From NCBI RefSeq assembly GCF_030269765.1, contig NZ_BSTX01000002.1:434001-498000 (forward strand): 64,000 nt of DNA. Direction: 5' to 3'. This DNA comes from Actinorhabdospora filicis (lineage in GTDB: Bacteria; Actinomycetota; Actinomycetes; Mycobacteriales; Micromonosporaceae). A program made the translations under genes and the position numbers. The notes below the pieces were generated by a model. It searched no databases, was not told the DNA's origin, and was given only the letters and a program-made list of their open reading frames with translations. Below, in pieces: positions 34,024-41,536 of this stretch (position 1 is the stretch's first letter; every line of letters starts with the position of its first letter).

Positions 34024-34861
34024 CTAGAAACTCCTCTACGGCTATCGCATGATCGTGCAGGGCGTCAAAGACCACACGATACGCCGCAACGGCGGCGATT
34101 GTCTCGACATATCGACAGCCGTCGAGGTGCTCGAAGTACACGATGTCGGGGTCTAGCGGGTCGTTGAAGTCGAAGATCGTGAACGATCCGGCGTCGGGGG
34201 CGGGGTGGTCCTCTACGGACAAAGGCAGGATGCGCAAGTCCACCCCGGGAAGCCGGGCAAGCTCTCGTAGCCGCCCTAGTTGCGCGGCGAGTACTTCCAC
34301 TCCGCCGACAGGGCGACGCACGGTCGTTTCACTCAAGATGATCGTGGTCTGTGGACCGCCCTCGCGTTCGACGCGGCCCCAGTAGTCACGCTGCCGTCGC
34401 TTCCTGAATCGGCGAGCGGGTTCTACGCCTGTCTTGTCGTAGAGCGGGTGCAGCAGGAACAACGCCGATGCGTACGCGTCGATCTGGCAGAGTCCGGTGA
34501 TCACGCCGGGGTCGTAGAGGCACATCCGGTCGGCCGTCTGCTCCGCCTCGGCGAAGGTGGCGAACCCTTCACGAACGGCCTGGCCGTACTCCTCGTACCA
34601 GCCAGGTTCGTCAGCGGCGCGATACATGCGCTCAAGCTCGGACGCTAGAGCCGTGTCGGCGCCGTACAGCCGGGCGAGGCCACCGATCACCGTGTACGGC
34701 ATCGACGTAACTTGCCCGTTCTCGATGCGAGCGAGGGTACGGCGGGAGTTGATGCACTTGGATCGCTCCACGTCGTAGGTGCTCATGTCCGCGTGCTCTC
34801 GCAGCTTCCGGAGCCGCTTCCCCAGTTGCCTGCGGGTGAGGAGAGGTCCTGCCATCGGCAC
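33989..34861 (-). CDS. HTH-DUF5753 XRE-family regulator
   Basis: Residues 10-70 are an XRE helix-turn-helix (LGKRLRKLREHADMSTYDVE, then RRTLARIENGQ). The rest is the DUF5753 domain, with EEYGQAVREGFATFAEAEQ, ARRFRKRRQRDYW, VRRPVGGVEVLAAQLGRL, DLRILPLSVEDHPAPDAGSF and VYFEHLDGCRYVE. It starts with GTG at 34861 or ATG at 34855 and is translationally overlapped with DUF397. It is divergent from three WPC micro-ORFs, and an 8-bp-armed palindrome lies between. It likely represses that region and itself. Confidence 0.9.
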   Translation of the reverse strand: MPMAGPLLTRRQLGKRLRKLREHADMSTYDVERSKCINSRRTLARIENGQVTSMPYTVIGGLARLYGADTALASELERMYRAADEPGWYEEYGQAVREGFATFAEAEQTADRMCLYDPGVITGLCQIDAYASALFLLHPLYDKTGVEPARRFRKRRQRDYWGRVEREGGPQTTIILSETTVRRPVGGVEVLAAQLGRLRELARLPGVDLRILPLSVEDHPAPDAGSFTIFDFNDPLDPDIVYFEHLDGCRYVETIAAVAAYRVVFDALHDHAIAVEEFLGGHFPVAQIEP

Positions 34862-34914
34862 ATGATGCCCTAGCCGAGTCCCAGGTAGAGGGACGTTCGC
34901 GCCCCGGTTTCCCA

Positions 34915-34940
34915 GGGCAATGAGCCCTAGCCCATTGCCC
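34915..34940. promoter_or_regulatory. Palindromic candidate operator in the XRE/WPC divergent region
   Basis: GGGCAATG and CATTGCCC form perfect 8-bp arms around a 10-base centre, 54 nt upstream of the XRE start and about 200 nt from the first WPC start. The hexamer GCCCTA recurs near 34868, 34926 and 34938. The placement suits an XRE operator controlling both directions. Confidence 0.45.
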
Positions 34941-35137
34941 TACCGTGTCGGGCTCACTGCTCCGTTGTTCCGAGGTGACGCCGTCCGTAGCGTCCCGTGT
35001 TGTACCGGCATCGTCACTCCGTGATCCCGGGCTTTCCCTCCCGGCCGGTACCCGAACGGGGCTGCCCTGTCCGTCCTTGCCTCCCCCGGCCACGGGCGGG
35101 GCGGCCCCACCATCGCCGACGACGGAGGGATGGACCC

Positions 35138-35323
35138 ATGGAAGGTTCATCAGCCAGAGACGCCTACGGCCCGGTAGAGGCCAAGCCGCACGATCCGGTG
35201 GGGTTCGTCGGGGAGGGCGGGCACTGGCGGCATGTGTGCGCCAATGACGGTGAGCTGTGGCCGTGCGCGCACGTGCGGGCCGACGTGCGCCTCCCGGTGA
35301 TGCCTACGGGGGTGTCGGCGTGA
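35138..35323 (+). CDS. WPC small protein (61 aa)
   Basis: The ATG at 35138 has GGAGG nine bases upstream. The product centre reads HWRHVCANDGELWPCAHVRA, with a single Cys pair ending in the Trp-Pro-Cys signature; the N-terminus is Asp/Pro-rich. Its TGA overlaps the GTG of the next gene in a GTGA arrangement, so translation is coupled. It is the first of three overlapping micro-ORFs upstream of a DNA-deaminase toxin, and divergent from an XRE regulator. No named family is recognised. Confidence 0.55.
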   Translation: MEGSSARDAYGPVEAKPHDPVGFVGEGGHWRHVCANDGELWPCAHVRADVRLPVMPTGVSA

Positions 35324-35553
35324 GCGGTGAGCTTGGGGAAGCGGCGCTCTTGTACGGGGTGTGGCTGGATCACGCGAAGCTACCGGGCTCTGCGGGCTAC
35401 ATGGTGTGCAGTACGCCGGGCTGTCGGGAGGGCTGGCCGTGTTCCTCGCGGGAGGACAGCGAGGCGCTATTGAGGGGGTTGGGGATTGACCCGTACGCGG
35501 TGCTGAGGTCGGAGGCCGTCTTGCCGACGGAGAGCGGGCATGGGGCAGGGTGA
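35320..35553 (+). CDS. WPC small protein (77 aa)
   Basis: It starts with the GTG of a GTGA overlap. The product contains LLYGVWLDHAKLPGSAGYMV, then CSTPGCREGWPC, a three-Cys cluster ending in Trp-Pro-Cys, then a helical segment (SEALLRGLGIDPYAVL). Of the four WPC proteins in the window it has the most structured C-terminal tail. Possible roles are a metal-binding adaptor or a regulator partner, but nothing in the sequence fixes this. Confidence 0.55.
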   Translation: MSGELGEAALLYGVWLDHAKLPGSAGYMVCSTPGCREGWPCSSREDSEALLRGLGIDPYAVLRSEAVLPTESGHGAG

Positions 35554-35701
35554 TTCAGAACGTGAGTCCATCCCCGACGACGACCCTCATCGGCCCACTT
35601 GGTCGGGGCTGTTCTGCGTGGTGTGCTGGAAACACTGGCCGTGCCCTCAGGCCGCCCAGCATTTCCCGTTGTGGCCGGAGGATGTCGCACACGAGCCGTA
35701 G
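35540..35701 (+). CDS. WPC small protein (53 aa)
   Basis: The ATG at 35540 overlaps the previous gene by 14 bp. The product contains WSGLFCVVCWKHWPCPQ, a CxxC-x5-C cluster with Trp-Pro-Cys nearly identical in spacing to that of the 3300-3461 protein, followed by HFPLWPEDVAHEP. The acidic N-terminus lacks features. It ends 11 bp before the start of the deaminase toxin, so the four genes are probably on one transcript. Confidence 0.55.
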   Translation: MGQGDSERESIPDDDPHRPTWSGLFCVVCWKHWPCPQAAQHFPLWPEDVAHEP

Positions 35702-35712
35702 GGTGGCTGCCC

Positions 35713-36501
35713 GTGGGGCCGTTTGAGGAGTTCATGGGAAAGGCGAGGCGCGGGCTGGAAACCCTCACCGAAGCATTCGGGTTACTGCGGCAGGCGAGCG
35801 AGAAGAACGGCCAGGCTCACACGGAGCTGACCTCCGCCACTGAGGGCACCGGCAACGACCGGATAGACAGCTCGCTAGGCCGTCTTGACCAGGTGGCGCA
35901 AGCCCTGTCCGAGGCCCTGGCGCACGGGGGCGCCGGACGGGACGGGCTGACTGAGTATCTGACCCTGATAGGCGCGGAGGGGGCACTCACCAGGGGGACT
36001 GATACTCCGTCCACTGGGGAACCGCCGGCTGCGGCCACGCCGTCAGTCGATCCCTTCTCTGATAAGGCTTCTAGACCACCGGCCCCGGCATGGGACGCGG
36101 ACAAGGATTCAGAGATCGAGCCCTACGCGGAGCGGGCTAAGACCGTGGGACGGGCCTACACGGCAGACGGTCAGCCGATCAGTGATGAGCTGATTTGGTC
36201 GGGGCGGGAAGGCTCCGGGAAGGGCGGCCCGGGGCTGCGCGAACCATGGGCGCGCATGGAGACCATGACCATGCACGTTGAAGGCCACATCACGGCGATG
36301 ATGCGGCAGGATCGTTCCCTGACCGACGTGGTCGCCTACACCAACCGCGACCCGTGCGACTACGTTCCCAACGGGTGCGTGTACCGCACAGAGGAGGGGA
36401 TGCCGAAGGGCACCCGCCTCACGATCTACACGACGGAGAGCCGTCGTCGGCCTACCATCTTCATCGGCAACGGGAAGGGGCTCACCGATGGGTCTGACTA
36501 G
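35713..36501 (+). CDS. DddA-like (SCP1.201-type) DNA cytidine deaminase toxin
   Basis: The 262-residue protein (GTG 35713; an ATG at 35734 is possible) has an N-terminal helical region (1-90), a Pro/Ala linker and a C-terminal deaminase domain (about 140-262). The domain shows TVGRAYTADGQPI, SGREG, then TMHVEGHITAMMRQD with the zinc His188 and catalytic Glu190, DPCDYVPNGC with zinc Cys215 and Cys222, and GTRLTIY. This is the DddA/SCP1.201-like arrangement (HxE, C..C) seen in toxins that deaminate cytosine in double-stranded DNA. It overlaps a small downstream gene that may be its immunity factor. No secretion signal is seen. Confidence 0.82.
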   Translation: MGPFEEFMGKARRGLETLTEAFGLLRQASEKNGQAHTELTSATEGTGNDRIDSSLGRLDQVAQALSEALAHGGAGRDGLTEYLTLIGAEGALTRGTDTPSTGEPPAAATPSVDPFSDKASRPPAPAWDADKDSEIEPYAERAKTVGRAYTADGQPISDELIWSGREGSGKGGPGLREPWARMETMTMHVEGHITAMMRQDRSLTDVVAYTNRDPCDYVPNGCVYRTEEGMPKGTRLTIYTTESRRRPTIFIGNGKGLTDGSD

Positions 36502-36769
36502 GGACCAGTACCGCGACGCCGTGGACTACCTCCAAGAGGCGTCCGTGAGCGAAGCGGCCGACTACGCCGCGCGTATCGGCCTCACCCCGCCGGATGACTC
36601 CCCGGGTTGGCGGCTCACCCTCGATTTCCCGCCCGGCTACGAACAGACACACGGATGGCTGGACGGCCGTGAGGCGCTGGTCTGGAAACGCACCCTCACC
36701 CACGTAGTCACCCCCGACGACGACCAGGACGCCACGTTCACTACGCCTCCGACCTCTGCGTCGGCCTAA
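36488..36769 (+). CDS. Small protein overlapping the deaminase toxin; candidate immunity factor
   Basis: The ATG at 36488 overlaps the toxin stop by 14 bp. The 93-residue product has an N-terminal helix (LTRDQYRDAVDYLQEASVSE), an aromatic middle (GWRLTLDFPPGYEQTHGWLD) and an acidic, low-complexity tail rich in Asp and Thr. It does not look like Imm1, the usual partner of such deaminases. Small acidic proteins directly downstream of toxins are commonly their inhibitors, so immunity is the leading inference, without direct sequence proof. Confidence 0.6.
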   Translation: MGLTRDQYRDAVDYLQEASVSEAADYAARIGLTPPDDSPGWRLTLDFPPGYEQTHGWLDGREALVWKRTLTHVVTPDDDQDATFTTPPTSASA

Positions 36770-36840
36770 AAGTGGACTCGCCAGGTACCACGAAAGCCCC
36801 CGCCAGCCCTGAGAGGGCGGTCCGTGATGCCATGTCCTTT

Positions 36841-36950
36841 TAGGGTTTGGCTCTGGGATTGAGGTCCTGCTCGGAGGGCTTTGCGGTCGGCTGTGCTGGG
36901 GCGAGTGTGAACAGGCCCGGCCCGGTCTCGACGTTCATCGACCCCACCTC
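36841..36950 (-). pseudogene. Relic of a gene 3' end (copy A)
   Basis: A short minus-strand frame ends SMNVETGPGLFTLAPAQP and carries on to a stop at 36840. The same phrase (VETEPGLFTI) ends the second relic at 37.5-37.7 kb, and their DNA shares a 26-bp near-identical direct repeat. Upstream coherence is lost within about 40 codons, so this is a fragment, perhaps left by a mobile element. Confidence 0.35.
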
Positions 36951-37582
36951 GGCAGTCGCGGAAGGTGAGCCTACTGGCACGACAGGTCCATTCCGCCCGC
37001 TGATCTGAAACTGTCGGACCCTTGGGGCAGGATCCCCGGCATGGGATTTCAACTCACCATCGATTGCGCCGATCCTGACCGGCTGGTCAGCTTCTGGGCG
37101 GCCACGCTGGGCTATCGGGCGCAGGATCCGCCCGAAGGGCATGCCACCTGGCGGGATTTCTACCTGAGTGTCGGTGTGCCCGCAGAGGAGCTCGGCGACG
37201 GGGACTGCGCCGACCGGATCGTCGATCCGGCCGGTGCCGGGCCGACCATCTGGTTCCAGATCGTGCCGGAGCGCAAGACGCTCAAGAACCGCCTGCATCT
37301 CGATGTGCTGGTGGGGGGTGGCCGGTCGGTCGAGGTGGCGGTGCGCCGCCAGCGAGTCGACGCCGAGGTGGAGCGGCTGGTGCGGCTCGGCGCCACTGTG
37401 CTGTCCACGCATGACGGCGAAACGGATGGCCACTATGGCGTGACGATGGCCGATCCGGAGGGCAACGAGTTCTGCGTCGTGTGACGCGAAGCCGGCGGCC
37501 GCGGGGCGGTTCGTGAGGTTGATGTCCACTTCGGATGCGGGGCCGACGCATTGATCGTGAACAGGCCAGGCTCGGTCTCGAC
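36907..37582. repeat. Near-identical 26-bp direct repeats flanking a VOC gene
   Basis: The segments at 36907-36932 and 37557-37582 match at 24 of 26 positions by eye and have the same orientation. They fall in the two gene relics on either side of the VOC gene, so the 650-bp unit could be a past insertion or duplication. No target-site duplication or transposase is seen. Confidence 0.4.
37041..37484 (+). CDS. Single-domain VOC family protein
   Basis: The 147-residue product starts MGFQLTIDCADPDRLVSFWA, has LKNRLHLDVLVGGG and ends VTMADPEGNEFCVV, the VOC motif order with His and Glu metal ligands. The middle region TIWFQIVPERKTLKNRLHLD is nearly the same as in glyoxalase-like proteins common in actinomycetes. 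It lies between two relics that share a direct repeat. The substrate is unknown. Confidence 0.85.
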   Translation: MGFQLTIDCADPDRLVSFWAATLGYRAQDPPEGHATWRDFYLSVGVPAEELGDGDCADRIVDPAGAGPTIWFQIVPERKTLKNRLHLDVLVGGGRSVEVAVRRQRVDAEVERLVRLGATVLSTHDGETDGHYGVTMADPEGNEFCVV

Positions 37583-37690
37583 GAGGATCTGGCGGGCGAC
37601 GAGGCGTTTGAGCTTGGCGCGCATGCCCTCGCACCTTGGCCGACACCCCACCTGCTTCCCCGGGCTGAAAGTAGACAAGACACCAACCCC
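37500..37690 (-). pseudogene. Relic of a gene 3' end (copy B)
   Basis: The minus-strand frame contains CEGMRAKLKRLVARQILVE, then TEPGLFTI, which resembles the end of a winged-helix-like segment seen in small proteins near actinomycete transposons (recalled resemblance, not a database match). The sequence before it (FSPGKQVGCRP) and after it has no coherent protein style. It is paired with copy A through the direct repeat and probably reflects a decayed mobile element. Confidence 0.35.
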
Positions 37691-37715
37691 GCCGGTCATC
37701 AGGCCAGCGGGGTTG
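37684..37715 (-). terminator. Stem-loop terminator of the HD-domain gene
   Basis: CAACCCCGC pairs with GCGGGGTTG around a 14-base loop that can extend the stem. It lies 67 nt past the stop codon of the minus-strand HD-domain gene. Confidence 0.55.
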
Positions 37716-37781
37716 CCCGATAACTCGCCCTGAGCTGCAAAAACGGCGTTCGGCCGCTCTCGTCGTGCTGATCGGTTCGCG

Positions 37782-38357
37782 CTACTCGCCGTCGGACGTG
37801 CTGCGGGTCTGTTCCCAGGCGAGTGGGTTGGCCTTGAGGATCTCCGCGGCGATGTCGCGTGCGCTGTCGGTGGTCAGTACCGCGAGGCTGTTGTCGATCC
37901 AGCGCTGGATGGTGGTCACGCCTTGGTGGCGGTACTCGACGGCTTGGATGAGGCATTCGAGCTTGTCGGCGTCCTTGGCGCAGATCGCCTCACGGGTCTC
38001 GCCCGCCTCGAACTCATCGATCGCGTCGCGGATGGTGTCTGCGACGCGGTCGGGGATGTCGGCGGTCTGGTCGGCGACGACGGTCTTGGGGGTGGCGGCG
38101 TTGAGGTAGTGGTGGCCGACCTTGGGGATGTCGCCGATGCGGGTCTCGGGGGTGTCGTGCAGGACGCAGAGCATGGCGGTGCGGGCGGGGTCGGCGCCTT
38201 CGAGGCCGGCGATGATCATGCCGGTGAGGGCGGCGCGCCAGCTGTGGTCGGCGATGGTTTCGGGGTCGCGGACGCCGGCGATGAACCAGCCGGATCGGCG
38301 TGCGCGTTTGAGGAGTCCGGCTTCGAGGAGGTACCCGGCGATTCCGGCGTTGGTCAT
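37782..38357 (-). CDS. HD-domain phosphohydrolase (YfbR/5'-nucleotidase-like)
   Basis: The 191-residue protein carries the HD superfamily metal motifs: ETIADHSWRAAL (His), LCVLHDTPETRIGD (His-Asp) and ICAKDADKLECLIQA (Asp). The spacing matches the YfbR/HDDC2 group, which dephosphorylates deoxynucleoside monophosphates. Such enzymes limit the dNTP pool, and depletion of nucleotides is also used in some anti-phage systems. The start MTNAGIAGYLLEAG at 38355-38357 is conserved in style. It is monocistronic and followed by a hairpin. Confidence 0.85.
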   Translation of the reverse strand: MTNAGIAGYLLEAGLLKRARRSGWFIAGVRDPETIADHSWRAALTGMIIAGLEGADPARTAMLCVLHDTPETRIGDIPKVGHHYLNAATPKTVVADQTADIPDRVADTIRDAIDEFEAGETREAICAKDADKLECLIQAVEYRHQGVTTIQRWIDNSLAVLTTDSARDIAAEILKANPLAWEQTRSTSDGE

Positions 38358-38463
38358 GCCCGCTCCAATCCACAAGGGTCGATCTTGGCCAGAGAGCCTA
38401 GTGCGATGCGGGACTCATCCGGCACATGGTCGCCGTCCAGGAGCGGCGCGGGCCGCTGCGCCA

Positions 38464-38711
38464 TCAGCGGCCCGCCTCCTCGGCCGCGGTGTCCACGGCG
38501 TCCGGTTTCCCCGGGGAACTGGGTGGAGGAACGCGTGTAGCGACGGCCTCGGCGAGGTCATCGGTGCGCCGCAGATCCCGACGCGCCCGAGGACGGCGCC
38601 GGTGTCGACCAGGCGCAGCTCGACGACACGGGCATGGGCGCCGGGCTCGCCACGGACCTCGATTTCGATGCCGAGCCGCCCGTGGAGGAAGGTGCCGAGG
38701 ACGGTGCTCAC
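38464..38711 (-). pseudogene. Possible frameshifted small gene
   Basis: A GTG at 38711 opens VSTVLGTFLHGRLGIEIEV, then RGEPGAHARVVELRLVDTG, with good G/C third positions. Around 38560-38575 the coherent frame appears to shift, continuing as DDLAEAVATRVPPPSSPG, KPDAVDTAAEEAGR and a stop at 38464. The joined product would be about 82 residues. No family is recognised, and a chance open frame cannot be excluded. Confidence 0.3.
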
Positions 38712-38857
38712 CGCGCGCTCCCGGTCATCGTGACGCGCCGGACGACAGGCCGCGACCGCCGAAGAGGCGGTGTCCACTGCACTGCGCCTTGCCGCAGCCA
38801 ACCCCGGCGGCTGATCAAGACTGAGAGCCAGCGGCAGAGCCTCCGCAGCGATGAGGG

Positions 38858-39673
38858 CTAGCGCCACCAGCGCTTGCGGCGGCCGGGCGTCTCCGGCGGG
38901 ACGGCGAGTATCGCCTCGGCGAGCCGGCCGAGGTCGCGGACGACCGGCGCGGGCCGCTCCGGGCGGGCGGGGTCGCGGTCGAGGCGGCCGAACGCCAGGC
39001 CTCGGCGGGCCACCGGCCATCTCTGGCTGACCGCGTCGCCCCTGGTGTTGCCGGTGTTGGTCAGATAGAGCTCGCCGATGCCGGCGAGGTGCTTGCGGCT
39101 GTCGATGCCGCCCTCGATGCCGATGCGCTGCATGTCGGCCATGTCCGCCTGCCACAGAGAGTAGGTGGAGTCGGCGATGGCCGTGAGGTTCCCCGGCAGG
39201 CATCCGGCGCTGGGGGCGAGGTCGGTGACGGTGGGCGGCAACAGGGCCTGGCGGCACAGGATGTGGTCGACGAGGCGGGCGAGGCCGTGTCGCTTGAGGA
39301 AGGCGCGCACCACCTGCTGGTCGTGGTTTCCCGCGACGAGCACGGCCCGTCCCGACTCGCGGCAGGCGGCCAGGAACTCCGGGACGTGCGGCTTCGGTGT
39401 GGCCGTGGACGTCGCTTCGCGCTCGGCCTCGGCGTACATGGCGAAGGCGTCGCGGCCGTGGTCGCGCTGGACGGCGATCGCGTACCAGTCGTCGTCGCTG
39501 GCGAGCATCCACGCGACGGGCGAGAAGCGTTCACCGCGCTCGAACATGAGGTCGTAGAGCCGGGTGCCGGTTCCTTCGGTGCGGACGGCGGTGGCGATGG
39601 AGTCGAAGCCGATGAGGACGTGGCTCGTGCGGGCGAGCACGGCGGCGAGGTGCGGGCGAACGGGCGTGGGCAT
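38858..39673 (-). CDS. HAD-like hydrolase with an altered nucleophile motif
   Basis: The 271-residue product resembles actinomycete HAD phosphatases. It begins LARTSHVLIGFDSIATAV where the family has a DxD nucleophile motif, has AVLVAGNHDQQVVRAFLKRHGL (motif II region), and ends with IGIEGGIDSRKHLAGIGELYLTN. The first Asp is kept, but the second acid is replaced (FDSIA), which should reduce phosphatase chemistry. A nucleotidyl- or sugar-binding regulatory role is possible. It is unrelated to its neighbours. Confidence 0.5.
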   Translation of the reverse strand: MPTPVRPHLAAVLARTSHVLIGFDSIATAVRTEGTGTRLYDLMFERGERFSPVAWMLASDDDWYAIAVQRDHGRDAFAMYAEAEREATSTATPKPHVPEFLAACRESGRAVLVAGNHDQQVVRAFLKRHGLARLVDHILCRQALLPPTVTDLAPSAGCLPGNLTAIADSTYSLWQADMADMQRIGIEGGIDSRKHLAGIGELYLTNTGNTRGDAVSQRWPVARRGLAFGRLDRDPARPERPAPVVRDLGRLAEAILAVPPETPGRRKRWWR

Positions 39674-39748
39674 CAGTTGATCTTAGAGACCATGCGCGGA
39701 GGGGCACCGCGCAGTGGATCTTGCGGCTGCTTCGCGATGGGTCGCTGT

Positions 39749-40240
39749 TCAGGTGGGGATGTCGCCGTTGGGGTACCAGCCGCTCTGCCACGCGGGCGGT
39801 TCGACCACGGGGATGCCCGGTTCGCTGGAGATGGGCTGGTAGGCGTGGAGGATGGCGAAATCCCCGTCGGCGAGGCGGTCGACGTCGACGACCACGCGCC
39901 CGTGCAGGCCATCGGCGGTGACCAGGGTCCAGACGGAGTAGGCCTCGCCTCCATCGTCGACGATGGCCCGCGTGCCCAGCTCCTCGCACACCTGGGTGGC
40001 GAGCTGGAGTTCGGTGATGCCACCGATCGCCGCGGCGAATTCCGGTCCGCCGCCCAAGAGGCACGCGAAGTAGGGGTCGCCCGCCGGTGCCGGGGTGGTG
40101 TAGGCGATGAGGCGCGGGCCGGTGTAGTCGGCGAGGTCGCCGACGTAGAAGAGGGCGGGATCGATGCCGTGGCGTGCGCAGAGGACTTCCTGGACCGCTC
40201 GTGCGGAGGTGCGGCTGTCGAAATGGACCTCGTGGCTCAT
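39749..40240 (-). CDS. Hypothetical protein
   Basis: The 163-residue product MSHEVHFDSRTSARAVQEVL, with YVGDLADYTGPRLIAYTT, GRVVVDVDRLADGDFAIL and PPAWQSGWYPNGDIPT, reads as one alpha/beta domain with many charged residues. No catalytic motif, signal or membrane helix is seen. Its size and lone placement beside the altered HAD gene resemble polymorphic-toxin immunity proteins, but I cannot assign a family. Confidence 0.5.
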   Translation of the reverse strand: MSHEVHFDSRTSARAVQEVLCARHGIDPALFYVGDLADYTGPRLIAYTTPAPAGDPYFACLLGGGPEFAAAIGGITELQLATQVCEELGTRAIVDDGGEAYSVWTLVTADGLHGRVVVDVDRLADGDFAILHAYQPISSEPGIPVVEPPAWQSGWYPNGDIPT

Positions 40241-40368
40241 CCTGCTCCCTCGCGACGGTAGTCCTTGTGATGTTCGTACACCTCCGCGGTCTTTTCCAGG
40301 TTCGGGGTTGTCGGCGTGTTCGTGTGCCGTGGGAGGATCCGGGACGGCGACCCGAGTCGGGAGGCGGC

Positions 40369-40926
40369 GTGCTGCAGGACGGCGACGAGCGCATGGTGTG
40401 GAAGAACCTCGGCGAGCGGCCGGAGTTCACGACGAAGTGGTTCGAGATCCGGCTCGCCGACGTGGAGCTCCCCGATGGGCGCCACCTCGACCACTACTTG
40501 ATGCGGCTGCCGCCGGTCGCGTTGTGCGTGCCCGTCAATGACCGTGGCGAGGTCCTGCTGCTGTGGCGGCATCGGTTCATCACCGATACGTGGGGCTATG
40601 AGCTGGCCGCCGGGATCGTCGACGCGGGCGAGACGATCGAGGAGGCTGCCGCACGGGAGTGCCTCGAAGAGACGGGATATCGGCCCGGGCCGCTGCACCA
40701 CTTGATCACCGTGGAGCCCGGCAACGGCCTCACCGACGCGATCCACGTCGTCTACTGGGCCGATGGCGCCGAGTACGTCGGGCATCCCGAGGACGACTTC
40801 GAGTCCTCGCGGCGGGAATGGGTGCCGCTGGAGCGCGTCCCGGAGTTGTGTGCCGATGGCGAGATCAGGAGCGCGAACGCCGTCGCCGGGCTGCTGCTCC
40901 TGCACGCGCAGCGCCTCGGGAGGTAG
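40369..40926 (+). CDS. NUDIX hydrolase
   Basis: The Nudix box is complete: GIVDAGETIEEAAARECLEE then TGY (GX5EX7REUXEEXGU). The preceding strands (VALCVPVNDRGEVLLLWRHR) fit the ADP-ribose/nucleotide-sugar pyrophosphatase layout. A GTG at 40369 follows GGGAGG and is preferred over the ATG at 40393. It hydrolyses a nucleoside diphosphate linked to another group; the ligand is unknown. It converges on the SitI3-like gene across a small hairpin. Confidence 0.85.
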   Translation: MLQDGDERMVWKNLGERPEFTTKWFEIRLADVELPDGRHLDHYLMRLPPVALCVPVNDRGEVLLLWRHRFITDTWGYELAAGIVDAGETIEEAAARECLEETGYRPGPLHHLITVEPGNGLTDAIHVVYWADGAEYVGHPEDDFESSRREWVPLERVPELCADGEIRSANAVAGLLLLHAQRLGR

Positions 40927-40931
40927 AGGGC

Positions 40932-40953
40932 CCTCGGAGACCGATCGCCGAGG
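40932..40953. terminator. Weak hairpin between convergent genes
   Basis: The arms CCTCGG and CCGAGG with a 10-base loop lie 6 nt after the NUDIX stop and 10 nt after the SitI3-like stop. The stem is short. Confidence 0.25.
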
Positions 40954-40962
40954 CGGTGACGG

Positions 40963-41484
40963 TCAGGTGTTCCCACGATGCGCCTTCAGCTCCCGTAGAT
41001 CCGCGTCGGAGAGCGCTGGCTGCAGCAGCCTCCCGGATCGGTGACCGGATTCGATCGCGTCGAGGTCGGTCTGCGCTACGTCCAGTGTGTACCGCCGCCA
41101 GTCGCGGTCGAAGATGACCGGCTCGGGGGTGATGCGCTGGAGGAGGATCCGCTCGCCCTCGTGTGTGAAGACGCCACGCATCGCCGGTGTCTCGTCGAGG
41201 AAGCTCACGACCGCGGTCAGGACGGTGGTGAGGTTTCGCCGTTCGACGGCCGGGTGTGTGTTGTTGAGGAGCCGGAACGTCGTGGAGACCACGTCGCGGT
41301 ACCCGAGGAGCAGCTCGGTGGTCGCGATGTCGTCGGCGGGCATGACGGCGGCCATGATGTGCAGCCCCTCGCGGGTGGCGAAGCCGTCCTCGCGGACGTC
41401 GGCGCCCATGTGGGCCGCGAGGTATCGGAGCGTTTCCCGCAGCGGGATGTCGTCGATGGTTTCGAGCACGTACTCGATGGCCAT
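40963..41484 (-). CDS. SitI3-like immunity family protein
   Basis: The 173-residue protein starts MAIEYVLETIDDIPLRETLR and has YRDVVSTTFRLLNNTHPAVE, TAVVSFLDETPAMRGVF and LLQRITPEPVIFDRDW, the succession of an N-terminal beta-hairpin, a central helical layer and an acidic turn seen in the SitI3 family of immunity proteins. Family members protect against lipoprotein or polymorphic toxins. No toxin gene is next to it. GGAGG precedes the ATG at 41482-41484. It shares a 160-bp divergent region, with a palindrome, with the MFS exporter. Confidence 0.5.
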   Translation of the reverse strand: MAIEYVLETIDDIPLRETLRYLAAHMGADVREDGFATREGLHIMAAVMPADDIATTELLLGYRDVVSTTFRLLNNTHPAVERRNLTTVLTAVVSFLDETPAMRGVFTHEGERILLQRITPEPVIFDRDWRRYTLDVAQTDLDAIESGHRSGRLLQPALSDADLRELKAHRGNT

Positions 41485-41536
41485 GGAAGGTGCCTCCTGC
41501 TCATCATTATTCATTCACTGTGCACCCCAAAGAACT

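Noticed and set aside
37500..37690. Complete insertion sequence
   Set aside because: No transposase, terminal inverted repeats or target duplication were found, only short relics.
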